From: Microbacterium luticocti DSM 19459
GTDB lineage: Bacteria; Actinomycetota; Actinomycetes; Actinomycetales; Microbacteriaceae
Assembly: GCF_000422405.1 (NCBI RefSeq)
Contig: NZ_AULS01000001.1
Location: forward strand, 372,001 to 436,000
DNA: 64,000 nucleotides
Reading direction: 5' to 3'
The notes under the pieces were generated by a model. The model saw nothing but the letters and a program-made list of their open reading frames with translations, did not search any database and was not told where the DNA came from. Below are positions 50,011-57,891 of this stretch, piece by piece (the stretch's first letter is position 1; every line of letters begins with the position of its first letter). A program made the position numbers and the translations under genes.

Positions 50011-51658
50011 CCTGGATCGTGTCACGCTAGTGCCCCGCGGTGGAGTTGAGCTTGCTGAGGATGTCGGCGGCTTCGCCTTCGGGTGGCGTGGGCGCGGTGA
50101 GTTTGTGCCCGTCGATGCTGATCGTGACGTCGCGCAGGGGGCGCAGCGCGCGGATGATCCGGCGGATCGTGTAGCCCGTGGCCTTGTGCAGGTGCCTGGT
50201 GATCGCGAGGGCGGCGAACACGACGGTGAGGTGCGCGTGGATGGAGTCTTCGGTCGACGCGAACATGGGTCTGGCGCGGAGGTCGGTCTTCGCCATCCGG
50301 AACGTCGCCTCGACCTGGAACAGGTCGTGATACGCGGCCACGACCTCCGCTGCGGTCGCGGTGGTGGTGGCGAGGTTGGTGACGTAGCCTTTCAGGCCGA
50401 GGTACTCGCGGGCTTTCTCGACCCGCGCCCAGTTCACCACGGGACGCTCACCGAGGGTGACGAACCGGTCCTTCTTCGGCGGTCTCGTGCCGGCAGCGAT
50501 CTGCTCGGCCCGTTCGATCTGCTTGTTCAGGGTGATGTTGTCGCGGGTCTTGCGTTTGTGGGAGTACTGCCACACCACCCGCCGCGCCCGCGCGCTCTGC
50601 CCGGCACCCATGACCCGGGTGGTCTCGATCGTCTCCCCGTCGATCACGATGTTCCCCACCGTCGCGTAATGCTCGGCGAGGTCGTAGGGGGCAGACGAGG
50701 TGCGGGAGCCGACGATGAACCCGAATCCGGCGTCTTCGAGCTTGTTCAGGTTCGCTGCCGACAGCATGCCCGCGTCGGCGACGACCACGATCTCGGTCGC
50801 CTGGTGGCGTTCCCGGAACTGGTTCAGCACCGGCAGCAGGGTGAGCGTCTCGCCCTTGTTGCCAGCGAACTCGTGGACCTGAAGGGGGAACCCGCCCTGA
50901 TCTACGAGCAGCCCGACCAGGATCTGCGGGTCCACCCGCCGTTCCTTGCTCATCCCCACCCGGCGGAGACGGTCCTCACGTTCGGCTTCGAAATACAACG
51001 TGGTGCAGTCATAGAGCACGACCGTCAGCGGCCCGTTCTTCGTCGCGTGCGTGTACGCGGCGGCCGCGAGCTGCGATCGCCAGTCCTGCTCCACACAGCG
51101 GGCAAGAGTGCGCCACACCGTCGACAGCGACGGCGCGGCGGGAACACCGAGCTCCTCCCACACCCGCAGCGTGTCCGCCTTGCTGGTCGGCTCCACGACC
51201 CGGGCGAGCACGAGCTTACGGAACGTGTCGTTACCGACCGTGTCGAACCCGAGCCGGGCATACGCCGCCTCGAGCACCTCCCACAGCACCCGCGACCGCG
51301 ACCCGACAACCGTCGGCGCCGCCGTCACTGGCGGAGCCGCGCCGAGCCCATCGAGATCAAGGGGAACCTTCCCCGCGAGTTCGCTGATCCGTTCCCGCGC
51401 GATCGCGATCAATACGGCCAGCTGCGCGTCGTCGTGCGCGGAGCCGAGGTGCTCCACGATCGTGCGGATCCCGCGGGTCTTCGACGCGATCTGCACCGCC
51501 GTCGCTCCCGACGACGTCGGCACCTTCCGCACGTACAACCCCACCGAGGCAGTCTAGAAGCCCCCGGCTAGTGCCCCACACGGACACCAACACCCCCGGA
51601 AAATCAAGGCTCAACGAGCGGTGAACCCCGAAATCAGCTCAACATGACACGATCCAGG
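50011..51658 (-). mobile_element. IS1634-type insertion sequence, 1648 bp
   Basis: Perfect 14-base terminal inverted repeats CCTGGATCGTGTCA (50011-50024 and complement 51645-51658) enclose one transposase gene. A five-base target duplication TCTGA flanks it (50006-50010 and 51659-51663). Removing the element and one TCTGA rejoins a single reading frame, which proves both boundaries. Ends and duplication are undamaged, so the insertion is recent. Confidence 0.93.
50027..51544 (-). CDS. IS1634-family (IS4-like) transposase
   Basis: The 505-residue DDE transposase has its first Asp in TVVLYDCTTLYFEAE (near 190), the second in VVVADAGMLSAANL (near 265) and the Glu in the Y..F.VE..FR..K block YHDLFQVEATFRMAKTDL (near 430). 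The length and the N-terminus MGLYVRKVPTSSGATAVQI match IS1634/IS1549-type elements of actinobacteria. The ATG 51544 lies about 115 bases inside the right end; a 100-bp non-coding right flank contains a second gctagtgcccc that also occurs at the left end. Appears intact and potentially active. Confidence 0.93.
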   Translation of the reverse strand: MGLYVRKVPTSSGATAVQIASKTRGIRTIVEHLGSAHDDAQLAVLIAIARERISELAGKVPLDLDGLGAAPPVTAAPTVVGSRSRVLWEVLEAAYARLGFDTVGNDTFRKLVLARVVEPTSKADTLRVWEELGVPAAPSLSTVWRTLARCVEQDWRSQLAAAAYTHATKNGPLTVVLYDCTTLYFEAEREDRLRRVGMSKERRVDPQILVGLLVDQGGFPLQVHEFAGNKGETLTLLPVLNQFRERHQATEIVVVADAGMLSAANLNKLEDAGFGFIVGSRTSSAPYDLAEHYATVGNIVIDGETIETTRVMGAGQSARARRVVWQYSHKRKTRDNITLNKQIERAEQIAAGTRPPKKDRFVTLGERPVVNWARVEKAREYLGLKGYVTNLATTTATAAEVVAAYHDLFQVEATFRMAKTDLRARPMFASTEDSIHAHLTVVFAALAITRHLHKATGYTIRRIIRALRPLRDVTISIDGHKLTAPTPPEGEAADILSKLNSTAGH

Positions 51659-52286
51659 TCTGAGCGAGGAATTCGAAGATGTCCTGGCCCCCCGTGAGCG
51701 TCGGGGCGATCAGCTGGACCACCACATTGAGGATCTGGCGAGCCCAGTACGACAGCGAGAGATAGTCCGGCCAATTGATGATGTTCCACACGACCTGGAA
51801 GGCCGGGTCGGCCAACGAGGATTCGGGCGCGACCAGCGTGTCGACGGGAGAATCGAACGTGAGGCTCTGGCGAGTGGTTGCTGCGGTGAGCGGTGCCGTG
51901 GCCGTCGCGGCGTCAAGGTCCTTGAAGAGGTCGGAGACGTCTACCTGCGCATCGTTCTCCGTCTCGTCGAAGAGGTTAGCGACGTCGTTCAAGGCGCCGT
52001 GAGTCGCGACCATCAAGGCCTTCGATCGCAGAATCCCCGTCTCGGCACGACCAGCGAACGAACTGTGCTCCGCAAGGAGCCACTCCATCAATAGGCCGGC
52101 GACCCATGACTGCGCCTTGTCGATATGGTCATCGAAGTATGTCAGGGCGCGATTGATGTCTGACGCGAGCTCCCTTGCCGCCGCACCACCACCTCGCACA
52201 ACGGATGTATCGACCTGGATGGTTATGCTTGCCCCCCGGGTGTCGTCAGCACCATGCCGGTTCGTCAGAATACACGGGACGCGCAC
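51659..52286 (-). pseudogene. WXG100/type VII-like protein, 5' portion
   Basis: Encodes the first ~209 codons of the gene interrupted at 51659. An N-terminal helical hairpin (VVRGGGAAARELASDINRALTYFDDHIDKAQSWV in outline) resembles type VII secretion targets, followed by an acidic linker and a hydrophobic stretch ending GGQDIFEFLAQ, after which the IS adds only TWIVSC and a stop. The start is unclear: GTG 52286 is used, but the best ribosome site (GGGGGG) precedes an ATA codon at the place where homologues would begin (ITIQVDTSVV), suggesting a decayed ATG. It lies 34 bases after the inner ychF tail. Confidence 0.65.
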
Positions 52287-52319
52287 CTGTCCGCCGCCGG
52301 CGAGCGACGAGGGAGGGGC

Positions 52320-52352
52320 TCAGACGTTGAACCTGGATTCCACCACGTTGCC
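52320..52352 (-). pseudogene. Displaced 3' end of ychF, inner copy
   Basis: The minus strand encodes GNVVESRFNV and TGA, against GDVVEFRFNV and TAG in the intact gene. The 32 bases agacgttgaacc...ccaccacgt...gccg match the true ychF end (52627-52658) at 28 positions. Only the last ~10 codons remain. Confidence 0.75.
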
Positions 52353-52407
52353 GCGGTGAGGAACACCTGGTGACTCTCGAACACACCGGCGGTCTGCGCT
52401 CAGCGAA

Positions 52408-52619
52408 CTACCCGCTCATCTGCGAAGAGCAATCAAAGCCAGCGCACAGCACAGGGGAATCCGCTATGGGCATCCACCGACATGTCCAGCGCACGTGAGC
52501 AGCATCATCGGAGGGGTCGTCCTCGCCCGCCTGCCAACGCTCGGGGATGTCATCATCGACCAACTCGAGCTGGAAAGAGTGCCGCTCATGAAGCTGCCGC
52601 TTCAACAGCCGATCAAACG
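52408..52619 (-). pseudogene. Gene remnant, possibly SMI1/KNR4-like immunity protein
   Basis: Between the inner ychF tail and ychF itself, one minus-strand frame stays open to a TAG at 52408 and reads like protein: LKRQLHERHSFQLELVDDD, IPERWQAGEDD and VRWTCRWMPIADSPVLC. The W..RWMPIAD pattern resembles the end of the SMI1/KNR4 immunity fold. There is no ATG/GTG start with a ribosome site, so it is a fragment. The match is weak and the frame might be chance. Confidence 0.3.
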
Positions 52620-52625
52620 CGACTT

Positions 52626-53699
52626 CTAGACGTTGAACCGGAACTCCACCACGTCGCCGTCCTGCATGACGTAGTCCTTGCCTTCCAGGCGCGCCTTGCC
52701 GTGCGCGCGCGCCTCGACGACCGAGCCCAGTTCGATGAGGTCGTCGAACGAGATGACCTCGGCCTTGATGAAGCCCTTCTCGAAGTCGGTGTGGATGACG
52801 CCCGCCGCCTGCGGCGCCTTCCATCCCTTGCCGATCGTCCAGGCGCGCGCCTCCTTCGGGCCCGCCGTCAGATATGTCTGCAGGCCGAGGGTGTCGAAAC
52901 CGATGCGCGCCAGCTGGTCCAGACCCGACTCGGTCTGTCCCGTCGACGCCAGCAGCTCTGCGGCATCCTCCGGGTCGAGGTCGATCAGCTCCGACTCGAT
53001 CTTGGCGTCGAGGAACACGGCGTGGGCCGGCGCTACCAGGGCTTCCAGCTCGGCCTTGCGCGCAGCATCCGTCAACACCTGCTCATCGACGTTGAACACG
53101 AAGATGAACGGCTTGGCCGTAAGCAGGCCCAGTTCCTTGATCGGGGCGAGATCGAGACCGGATGCCGAGAGCAGCTCGCCGCGGTCGAGGGCGTCCTTCG
53201 CCGCCAGCGCGGCGTCGAGCACGGCCTTGTCGGTCTTACGGCCCTTGACCTCTTTCTCGTACCGCGGGATCGCCTTCTCGAGCGTCTGGAGGTCGGCCAG
53301 CATCAGTTCGGCGCCGATCGTCTCCAGGTCGTTGCGGGGATTGACCTCGCCCTCGACGTGCACGACATCGTCATCCGAGAAGCCGCGCACCACCTGCGCG
53401 ATCGCGTCGGCCTCGCGGATGTTCGCGAGGAACTGGTTGCCCAGTCCCTCCCCCTCACTGGCGCCCCGCACGATGCCGGCGATGTCGACGAACGACACCG
53501 TCGCGGGCACGGTGCGCTCGCTGTGGAACACCTCGGCGAGCTTGTCGAGCCTCGCGTCGGGCAGGTTCACCACCCCGATGTTGGGCTCGATCGTCGCGAA
53601 CGGGTAGTTCGCCGCGAGCACCTGATTGCGGGTCAGGGCGTTGAACAGGGTGGACTTGCCGACGTTGGGCAATCCGACGATTCCGATGGTGAGGGCCAC
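52626..53699 (-). CDS. ychF: Redox-regulated ribosome-binding ATPase/GTPase YchF
   Basis: The 357-residue Obg-family P-loop protein has G1 GLPNVGKST (residues 8-16), VDIAGIVRGASEGEGLGNQF (G3 region), FNVDE (the NVDE variant that gives ATP preference) and a C-terminal TGS domain ending AYVMQ-type KDYVMQDGDVVEFRFNV. The GTG at 53699 (MALTIGIVG) is chosen over ATG 53705 because it is the family N-terminus and lies eight bases after a TAGACT -10 box, while the ATG would be only two bases away. Its 3' end is the reference for the two displaced tails. Confidence 0.95.
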   Translation of the reverse strand: MALTIGIVGLPNVGKSTLFNALTRNQVLAANYPFATIEPNIGVVNLPDARLDKLAEVFHSERTVPATVSFVDIAGIVRGASEGEGLGNQFLANIREADAIAQVVRGFSDDDVVHVEGEVNPRNDLETIGAELMLADLQTLEKAIPRYEKEVKGRKTDKAVLDAALAAKDALDRGELLSASGLDLAPIKELGLLTAKPFIFVFNVDEQVLTDAARKAELEALVAPAHAVFLDAKIESELIDLDPEDAAELLASTGQTESGLDQLARIGFDTLGLQTYLTAGPKEARAWTIGKGWKAPQAAGVIHTDFEKGFIKAEVISFDDLIELGSVVEARAHGKARLEGKDYVMQDGDVVEFRFNV

Positions 53700-53707
53700 G
53701 GGCATCC

Positions 53708-53713
53708 AGTCTA
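53708..53713 (-). promoter_or_regulatory. -10 box of ychF (near-leaderless)
   Basis: TAGACT on the minus strand, eight bases before GTG 53699; it decides the start in favour of the GTG. Confidence 0.42.
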
Positions 53714-53775
53714 CGGGGACGGATGCCGCGGGCTGCAGGGTGCGGGCGGGGCAGGCCGTGCTCGAAGATCTCACG

Positions 53776-53970
53776 GTGAGCGGGATCGGTCCCGACGGCG
53801 AGGGGACGGATGCCGGTGCCGGAGGAAGTCACCCGGCTTCGGGTGAGACGCGACCGGCAGCCCCGGTGACGTTGCGGCCATGGCACGCGCCGCTCGGCGA
53901 TGCGCTCCTGGCGGGAACGCTCACGACAGCCCAGCATGATGCGATCCTCCGCGGACTGGGCGAGCCACAC
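53776..53970 (+). pseudogene. Remnant of a DUF222/HNH endonuclease gene
   Basis: In the gap between ychF and the methyltransferase, the plus strand reads RPWHAPLGDALLAGTLTTAQ then HDAILRGLGEP (53875-53967), close to the helical segment of DUF222-domain HNH proteins common in Microbacteriaceae. It lacks the N-terminal part, the HNH domain and a normal stop, and runs into the end of the convergent methyltransferase gene, so it is a fragment. Confidence 0.4.
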
Positions 53971-53987
53971 CCGGCGCGCCTCGCGCG

Positions 53988-54737
53988 CTACGGCCGCAGC
54001 GCCCGGAACGCGGTCGTGACGTAGGGCATCTCCACCGCGGCATCGGCCACCGCACCGATGCGGTCGAACACCTCGCCCAGCTCGCGGTCGATGCGTGCGC
54101 GTTCGTCGGCGTGCGCGGTGATGACGTAGCTACGTGAGTGCACCATGTCCACAAGGGACGCCCGCGTCACGCGCCGCACCCACGGCCACGACCGCGACTC
54201 GAAGCCGTCGAACGGCGGGGCGACCTCGGGCCCTCCCGACGCGAGCATCGCCTCGGCGTTGCTCCCATGCATGATCCGGGTCATCTCGGCCACCCAGTCG
54301 ACGCTCTCGTCGCGGATGTTCCAGACGAGGCCGAGCGCGCCGCCGGGCCGCAGGACGCGACCGACCTCGGCGGATGCCGCGATCGGATCGACCCAGTGCC
54401 AGGCCTGCCCGAACACCACGGCGTCCAGCGCGCCGTCCGGCAGCGGCAGCCGCTCCCCCGTGCCCACGAACGTGGGCACTCCCGGCACCGAGTCGCGCAG
54501 CTGCTCCAGCATCGCCTCGTCCGGGTCGATCGCGACCACCTCGACGTCGGCGGCCACCAGCGCACGGGTGAGCTTGCCGGTGCCCGCCCCCACGTCGGCC
54601 ACCCGCGGCCGCCCGCCCGTGGTCCGCGCTGGCTCCAACATCCACGACACGGCCTGCGCGGGATACTCGGGACGCCCGGCGTCGTACACGCCTGCGGCGG
54701 CGCCGAACGAACGGGACATCTCTTCGCGTGTGGCCAT
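53988..54737 (-). CDS. Class I SAM-dependent methyltransferase
   Basis: The 249-residue methyltransferase has a Methyltransf_11-type SAM site: VADVGAGTGKLTRALVAADVEVVAIDPDEAML (motif I and acidic loop, residues 46-78) and GERLPLPDGALDAVVFGQAWHWV (motifs II-III). The N-terminus MATREEMSRSFGAAAGVYDAGRPEYP is typical of small-molecule methyltransferases of this group. The ATG 54737 follows TAGGGT by six bases. Substrate unknown. Confidence 0.88.
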   Translation of the reverse strand: MATREEMSRSFGAAAGVYDAGRPEYPAQAVSWMLEPARTTGGRPRVADVGAGTGKLTRALVAADVEVVAIDPDEAMLEQLRDSVPGVPTFVGTGERLPLPDGALDAVVFGQAWHWVDPIAASAEVGRVLRPGGALGLVWNIRDESVDWVAEMTRIMHGSNAEAMLASGGPEVAPPFDGFESRSWPWVRRVTRASLVDMVHSRSYVITAHADERARIDRELGEVFDRIGAVADAAVEMPYVTTAFRALRP

Positions 54738-54743
54738 GTCTCG

Positions 54744-54749
54744 ACCCTA
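54744..54749 (-). promoter_or_regulatory. -10 box of the methyltransferase (leaderless)
   Basis: TAGGGT on the minus strand, six bases before ATG 54737. Confidence 0.42.
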
Positions 54750-54819
54750 CGACGCGCGGCGCACCGGATCGGCGCGGCGCATGACACCCCCCGGACCTCG
54801 TACGCGCCAACCGTTCCGG

Positions 54820-54912
54820 CTCACCGGAACTCGGGACGTCGCCGGCCCGGCTCTCCGCAACCCGGGACGTCCCCGGCCCGGTTCACCGGAACTCGGGACG
54901 TCGCCGGCCCGG
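54820..54912. repeat. Three tandem 31-bp units
   Basis: Units start at 54820, 54851 and 54882, each with the form ctcaccggaactcgggacgt followed by cgccggcccgg; unit 2 is the most diverged. It fills the divergent gap between methyltransferase and exonuclease genes. Each unit can also be read as a short ccgg..ccgg palindrome. Confidence 0.88.
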
Positions 54913-54956
54913 CGCGCCTCGCCGCGGCGCGGCCTCGGCGGGGCGAGAGTTGTCCC

Positions 54957-55562
54957 GTGCCATTGGATTTCACCGCGATCGACTTCGAGACGGCGAACTC
55001 CAGTTCCGCGTCGGCGTGCGCGGTGGGGCTGGTTCGGGTGCGTGAGGGACGCATCGTGGCGCGCGCCGGATGGTTGATCCGTCCACCGGCCGGGCACGAC
55101 CGGTTCTTCGAGGTCAACATCGGCATCCACGGCATCCGGCCCCACGACGTCGCCGACGCGAAGACGTGGAGCGACCAACTCGGCGACATCGCCGCATTCG
55201 CCGGCACCGACGTGCTCGTGGCCCACAACGCCGGGTTCGACATGGCGGTGCTGCGCCGCTCATGCGAGGCCAGCGGCGACCGCTGCCCGCCCTACCGCTA
55301 CCTGTGCAGCCTGCAGCTCGCGCGCCGCGCCTACGTTCTTCCGTCGTACCGGCTGCCCGTCGCCGCCGCCGAGGCGGGGTTCACCGACTTCGCCCACCAC
55401 GACGCCACCGCCGACGCCGAGGCGTGCGCACACATCGTCGTCGACGCGGCGCGTCGGGTGGATGCCACCGACCTCGACGACCTCGCCCGCAGACACGGCG
55501 TCACCGTCAAGACGCTGGACCCCACGGTTCCGGTCGCCGAGCCGGTCTTCCGCGCCGCCTGA
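54957..55562 (+). CDS. DnaQ-like 3'-5' exonuclease
   Basis: The 201-residue DEDDh exonuclease resembles the epsilon subunit of DNA polymerase III. Metal ligands: FTAIDFETAN (Asp/Glu), VLVAHNAGFDMAVLR (Asp) and HHDATADAEAC (His and Asp). The GTG 54957 gives MPLDFTAIDFETA; it is the only start near the fold. The frame is open far upstream through the repeats but that part is not coding. Role: DNA proofreading or repair, partner unknown. Confidence 0.9.
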   Translation: MPLDFTAIDFETANSSSASACAVGLVRVREGRIVARAGWLIRPPAGHDRFFEVNIGIHGIRPHDVADAKTWSDQLGDIAAFAGTDVLVAHNAGFDMAVLRRSCEASGDRCPPYRYLCSLQLARRAYVLPSYRLPVAAAEAGFTDFAHHDATADAEACAHIVVDAARRVDATDLDDLARRHGVTVKTLDPTVPVAEPVFRAA

Positions 55563-55736
55563 GTCCGGCACCAAGGACAACCGGCGCGGCCCTCTGCACG
55601 CAGGTGCCGTCGCGTCCCTGCGCCTCGCCCGCGCCGCGCGTCGCGGGCGTTGTCTGCGCCACCCGCCACAGGCGGGCACGGTCGATGTCGGCACGCGAGC
55701 ACGGCCGATGTCGGTGGGTGCCGTCATGCTGGGGTC

Positions 55737-57077
55737 ATGGATGCCACTACCGCGCTGATCGCCCTCGTCGCGCTGACCGCAGGCCTGGCCGCCGGGTGGG
55801 CAATCCGGGCCGCACGCGCCGCCCGCGAGAACGCCGAGACCACCGCGCGGGCCGCCGCCGCCGAAACGGCAGCCGCCGCCCTGCGCGAGCGGCTCGAAGA
55901 CCAGGAACGCCGCATCGATGAGGCCACCGACCGCGCCCGTGCCGATCAACTCGCGCTTCAGGAGCGGGAACGCCGTGAGCAGTCCGTGCTCCGTGCACTC
56001 GAACCGGTGCGCGAGTCGCTGCAGACCATGCAGCGCAAGGTCGAGGATCTCGAACGCGATCGGCATGTGCAGTTCGGGGCGGTCGCCGAGCAGCTGCAGC
56101 GCACCGCCGCCTCGGGCGAGGCACTGCGCGCCACCGCGGAGTCGCTGGCCGGTGCCCTGCGTTCGGGCAGCACGCGCGGGGTGTGGGGCGAGACTCAGTT
56201 GCGGCGCGTCGTCGAAGCAGCGGGTCTGACCCGGCATGTGGACTTCGACGTGCAGACGTCGATCACGACCGATGCAGGGGCCGGACGCCCCGACATGGTG
56301 ATCCGGCTGCCCGGGCAGAAGTCGTTGGCCGTCGATGCCAAGGTGCCGTTGGATGCCTATCTCGAGGCCGCCGCGATCCCGGTGACGGCCACCGGTGACG
56401 AGGCTGCGCGGCGGCAGGATCTGTTGCAGCGCCACGTGAGGGCGGTGCGCGCACACGTCGACGCGCTGGCGAAGAAGACCTACTGGTCCGGTCTGGACTC
56501 CAGCCCCGAGTTCGTGATCTGTTTCATTCCCAGTGAGTCGCTGCTGGCGACGGCGTTGGAGGAGGATCCGTCGCTTCTGGAGTACGCCTTCGGCAAGCGG
56601 GTGGCGCTGGCCTCGCCGGTGAACCTGTGGGCGGTGCTCAAGACCGTCGCCTACACGTGGACCCAACAGGACGTCTCGCAGGAGGCACGCCGACTGTTCG
56701 ACCTGGGCACCGAACTCTACGGGCGGCTGACCTCGCTCGCCGGGCATGCGGACGACCTGCGTCGCGCGATCGAGCGCACCGTGGACAGCTACAACCGGTT
56801 CGCCGGGTCGCTGGAGTCCCGCGTGCTGGTGAGCGCACGCCGGTTCCCCGGTATCGACCAGACCAAGCTCGACGCCCTCGGACATGTCGAGCCCATCGAA
56901 AAGGGCACCCGCCGGCTCACCGCCCCCGAACTGCTCGATCAAACCGGCGACGAGCCCCCGGCGCCCCGGACGGCGGAGCCGCCCACGGCGCTCCGCGCCG
57001 ACGTCGGCGCGGTGCGCGACCGCGTTCGGGACGATGACGAGACGGAGGTGGGATCCGTCAGCGACCGTCGCGGATGA
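55737..57077 (+). CDS. rmuC: DNA recombination protein RmuC
   Basis: A 446-residue protein with an N-terminal membrane helix (residues 3-22), a coiled coil (about 25-125) and the RmuC nuclease-like core: RGVWGETQLRRVVEAAGL, GAGRPDMVIRLPGQKSLAVDAKVPLDAYLEA and LDSSPEFVICFIPSESLL. RmuC limits inversions and rearrangements at short inverted repeats, which may matter in a genome this rich in repeats. The ATG 55737 starts the membrane helix. The last ~40 residues are a variable polar tail. Confidence 0.93.
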   Translation: MDATTALIALVALTAGLAAGWAIRAARAARENAETTARAAAAETAAAALRERLEDQERRIDEATDRARADQLALQERERREQSVLRALEPVRESLQTMQRKVEDLERDRHVQFGAVAEQLQRTAASGEALRATAESLAGALRSGSTRGVWGETQLRRVVEAAGLTRHVDFDVQTSITTDAGAGRPDMVIRLPGQKSLAVDAKVPLDAYLEAAAIPVTATGDEAARRQDLLQRHVRAVRAHVDALAKKTYWSGLDSSPEFVICFIPSESLLATALEEDPSLLEYAFGKRVALASPVNLWAVLKTVAYTWTQQDVSQEARRLFDLGTELYGRLTSLAGHADDLRRAIERTVDSYNRFAGSLESRVLVSARRFPGIDQTKLDALGHVEPIEKGTRRLTAPELLDQTGDEPPAPRTAEPPTALRADVGAVRDRVRDDDETEVGSVSDRRG

Positions 57078-57120
57078 GTCGGTGACCGCCGAAGATGAAC
57101 CCGACGACCACCTGACATGG

Positions 57121-57225
57121 GTCAGTGACCGCCGGCGGTGGGTCAGTGAGCGCCGAGGTTGGTCAGTCACCGCCGGGGGTTGGTCAGTGACCGCCGGAGG
57201 GGGGTCAGTGACCGCCGGGGATGAG
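57121..57225. repeat. Five 20-21 bp units around GTCAGTGACCGCCGG
   Basis: gtcagtgaccgccgg recurs at 57121, 57142, 57162, 57183 and 57204, with two to three base changes per copy. The last copy contributes the stop and last codons of the small membrane protein gene on the minus strand. Confidence 0.85.
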
Positions 57226-57444
57226 ACTGAGCAGCGCGATGACGGTGCCCGACACGGCGACGAACGCGCCGATCATCCACCAGGCCGACACCTGCTCGCC
57301 CTCGGCGTGCCGGACGCGGAACAGCACATCCGGCCGACGGGCCGGGTCCATCTCCACCTTGGGGTGGGCACCGGTACGCGAGAGCGCGTCGGCGACGACG
57401 GCGTGGGCTCCGGTGTGCGGATGGGTGTCCCCGGACTGTGCCAT
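57205..57444 (-). CDS. Small membrane protein
   Basis: A 79-residue protein not recognised as a named family. It has a His/Asp-rich soluble start (MAQSGDTHPHTGAHAVVADA), the segment LSRTGAHPKVEMDPARRPDVLFRVRHAEG and one C-terminal helix (WWMIGAFVAVSGTVIALLSLIPGG). GGAGGCGC precedes ATG 57444 as a ribosome site. The C-terminal residues are encoded within the 21-bp repeat. Confidence 0.65.
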   Translation of the reverse strand: MAQSGDTHPHTGAHAVVADALSRTGAHPKVEMDPARRPDVLFRVRHAEGEQVSAWWMIGAFVAVSGTVIALLSLIPGGH

Positions 57445-57891
57445 GTGCGCCTCCTCTGCGTCCGCGCCACCCGGACACACCGGGCGGGACGGCCGCCACG
57501 ATTCTGCCACGGTGGGCTGGGAATACCGCGCATTCACGGCCACATGCGACCCAATCGTCACATCCGCACCATGCGTCACATACGGTGTGACACCGACACA
57601 GTCAGACAGCGCCCCGGGCGACACTCCGGTCAGGCACGGAGAACGCCTCTCGGACGGGCGAACGCTCCGCCGGCCGGAAACACCGCCGCGGGCGACACGC
57701 CGGCCAGGCGAGCAGAACACCTCTCCCACGCGACAACACCGCACGGGCAGGCCGAACGCCGATCCGGCACGAGGACGGGTGAACCCGGCCAGCAGAACAC
57801 CCCTCGGGCGCGACAACACCGCACGGGCGGGCGAATGCCGCACGGGCAGGCCGAACGCCGATCCGGCACGAGGACGGGTGAACCCGGCGGC
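57445..57891. repeat. 447-bp gap with repeats, including a 49-bp exact pair
   Basis: gcacgggcaggccgaacgcc and the next 29 bases through acccggc occur identically at 57741-57789 and 57840-57888 (99-base period). Shorter shared pieces (cgacaacaccgcacggg, cggccaggcgagcagaacac-like) occur in between and at about 57700. No gene with a credible start is seen on either strand. Confidence 0.8.

Noticed and set aside
50025-51583. Direct repeat gctagtgcccc near both IS ends as the true element ends
   Set aside because: They are in direct, not inverted, orientation; the outer 14-bp inverted repeats with the TCTGA duplication and the restored reading frame define the ends better.
46862-53705. Prophage or integrative element with its own integrase
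   Set aside because: No integrase, recombinase, relaxase or phage structural gene was found; only the IS1634-type transposase is present, and it lies within its own terminal repeats.
54820-54912. CRISPR-like 31-bp repeats
   Set aside because: Three head-to-tail units with no spacers; a tandem repeat only.
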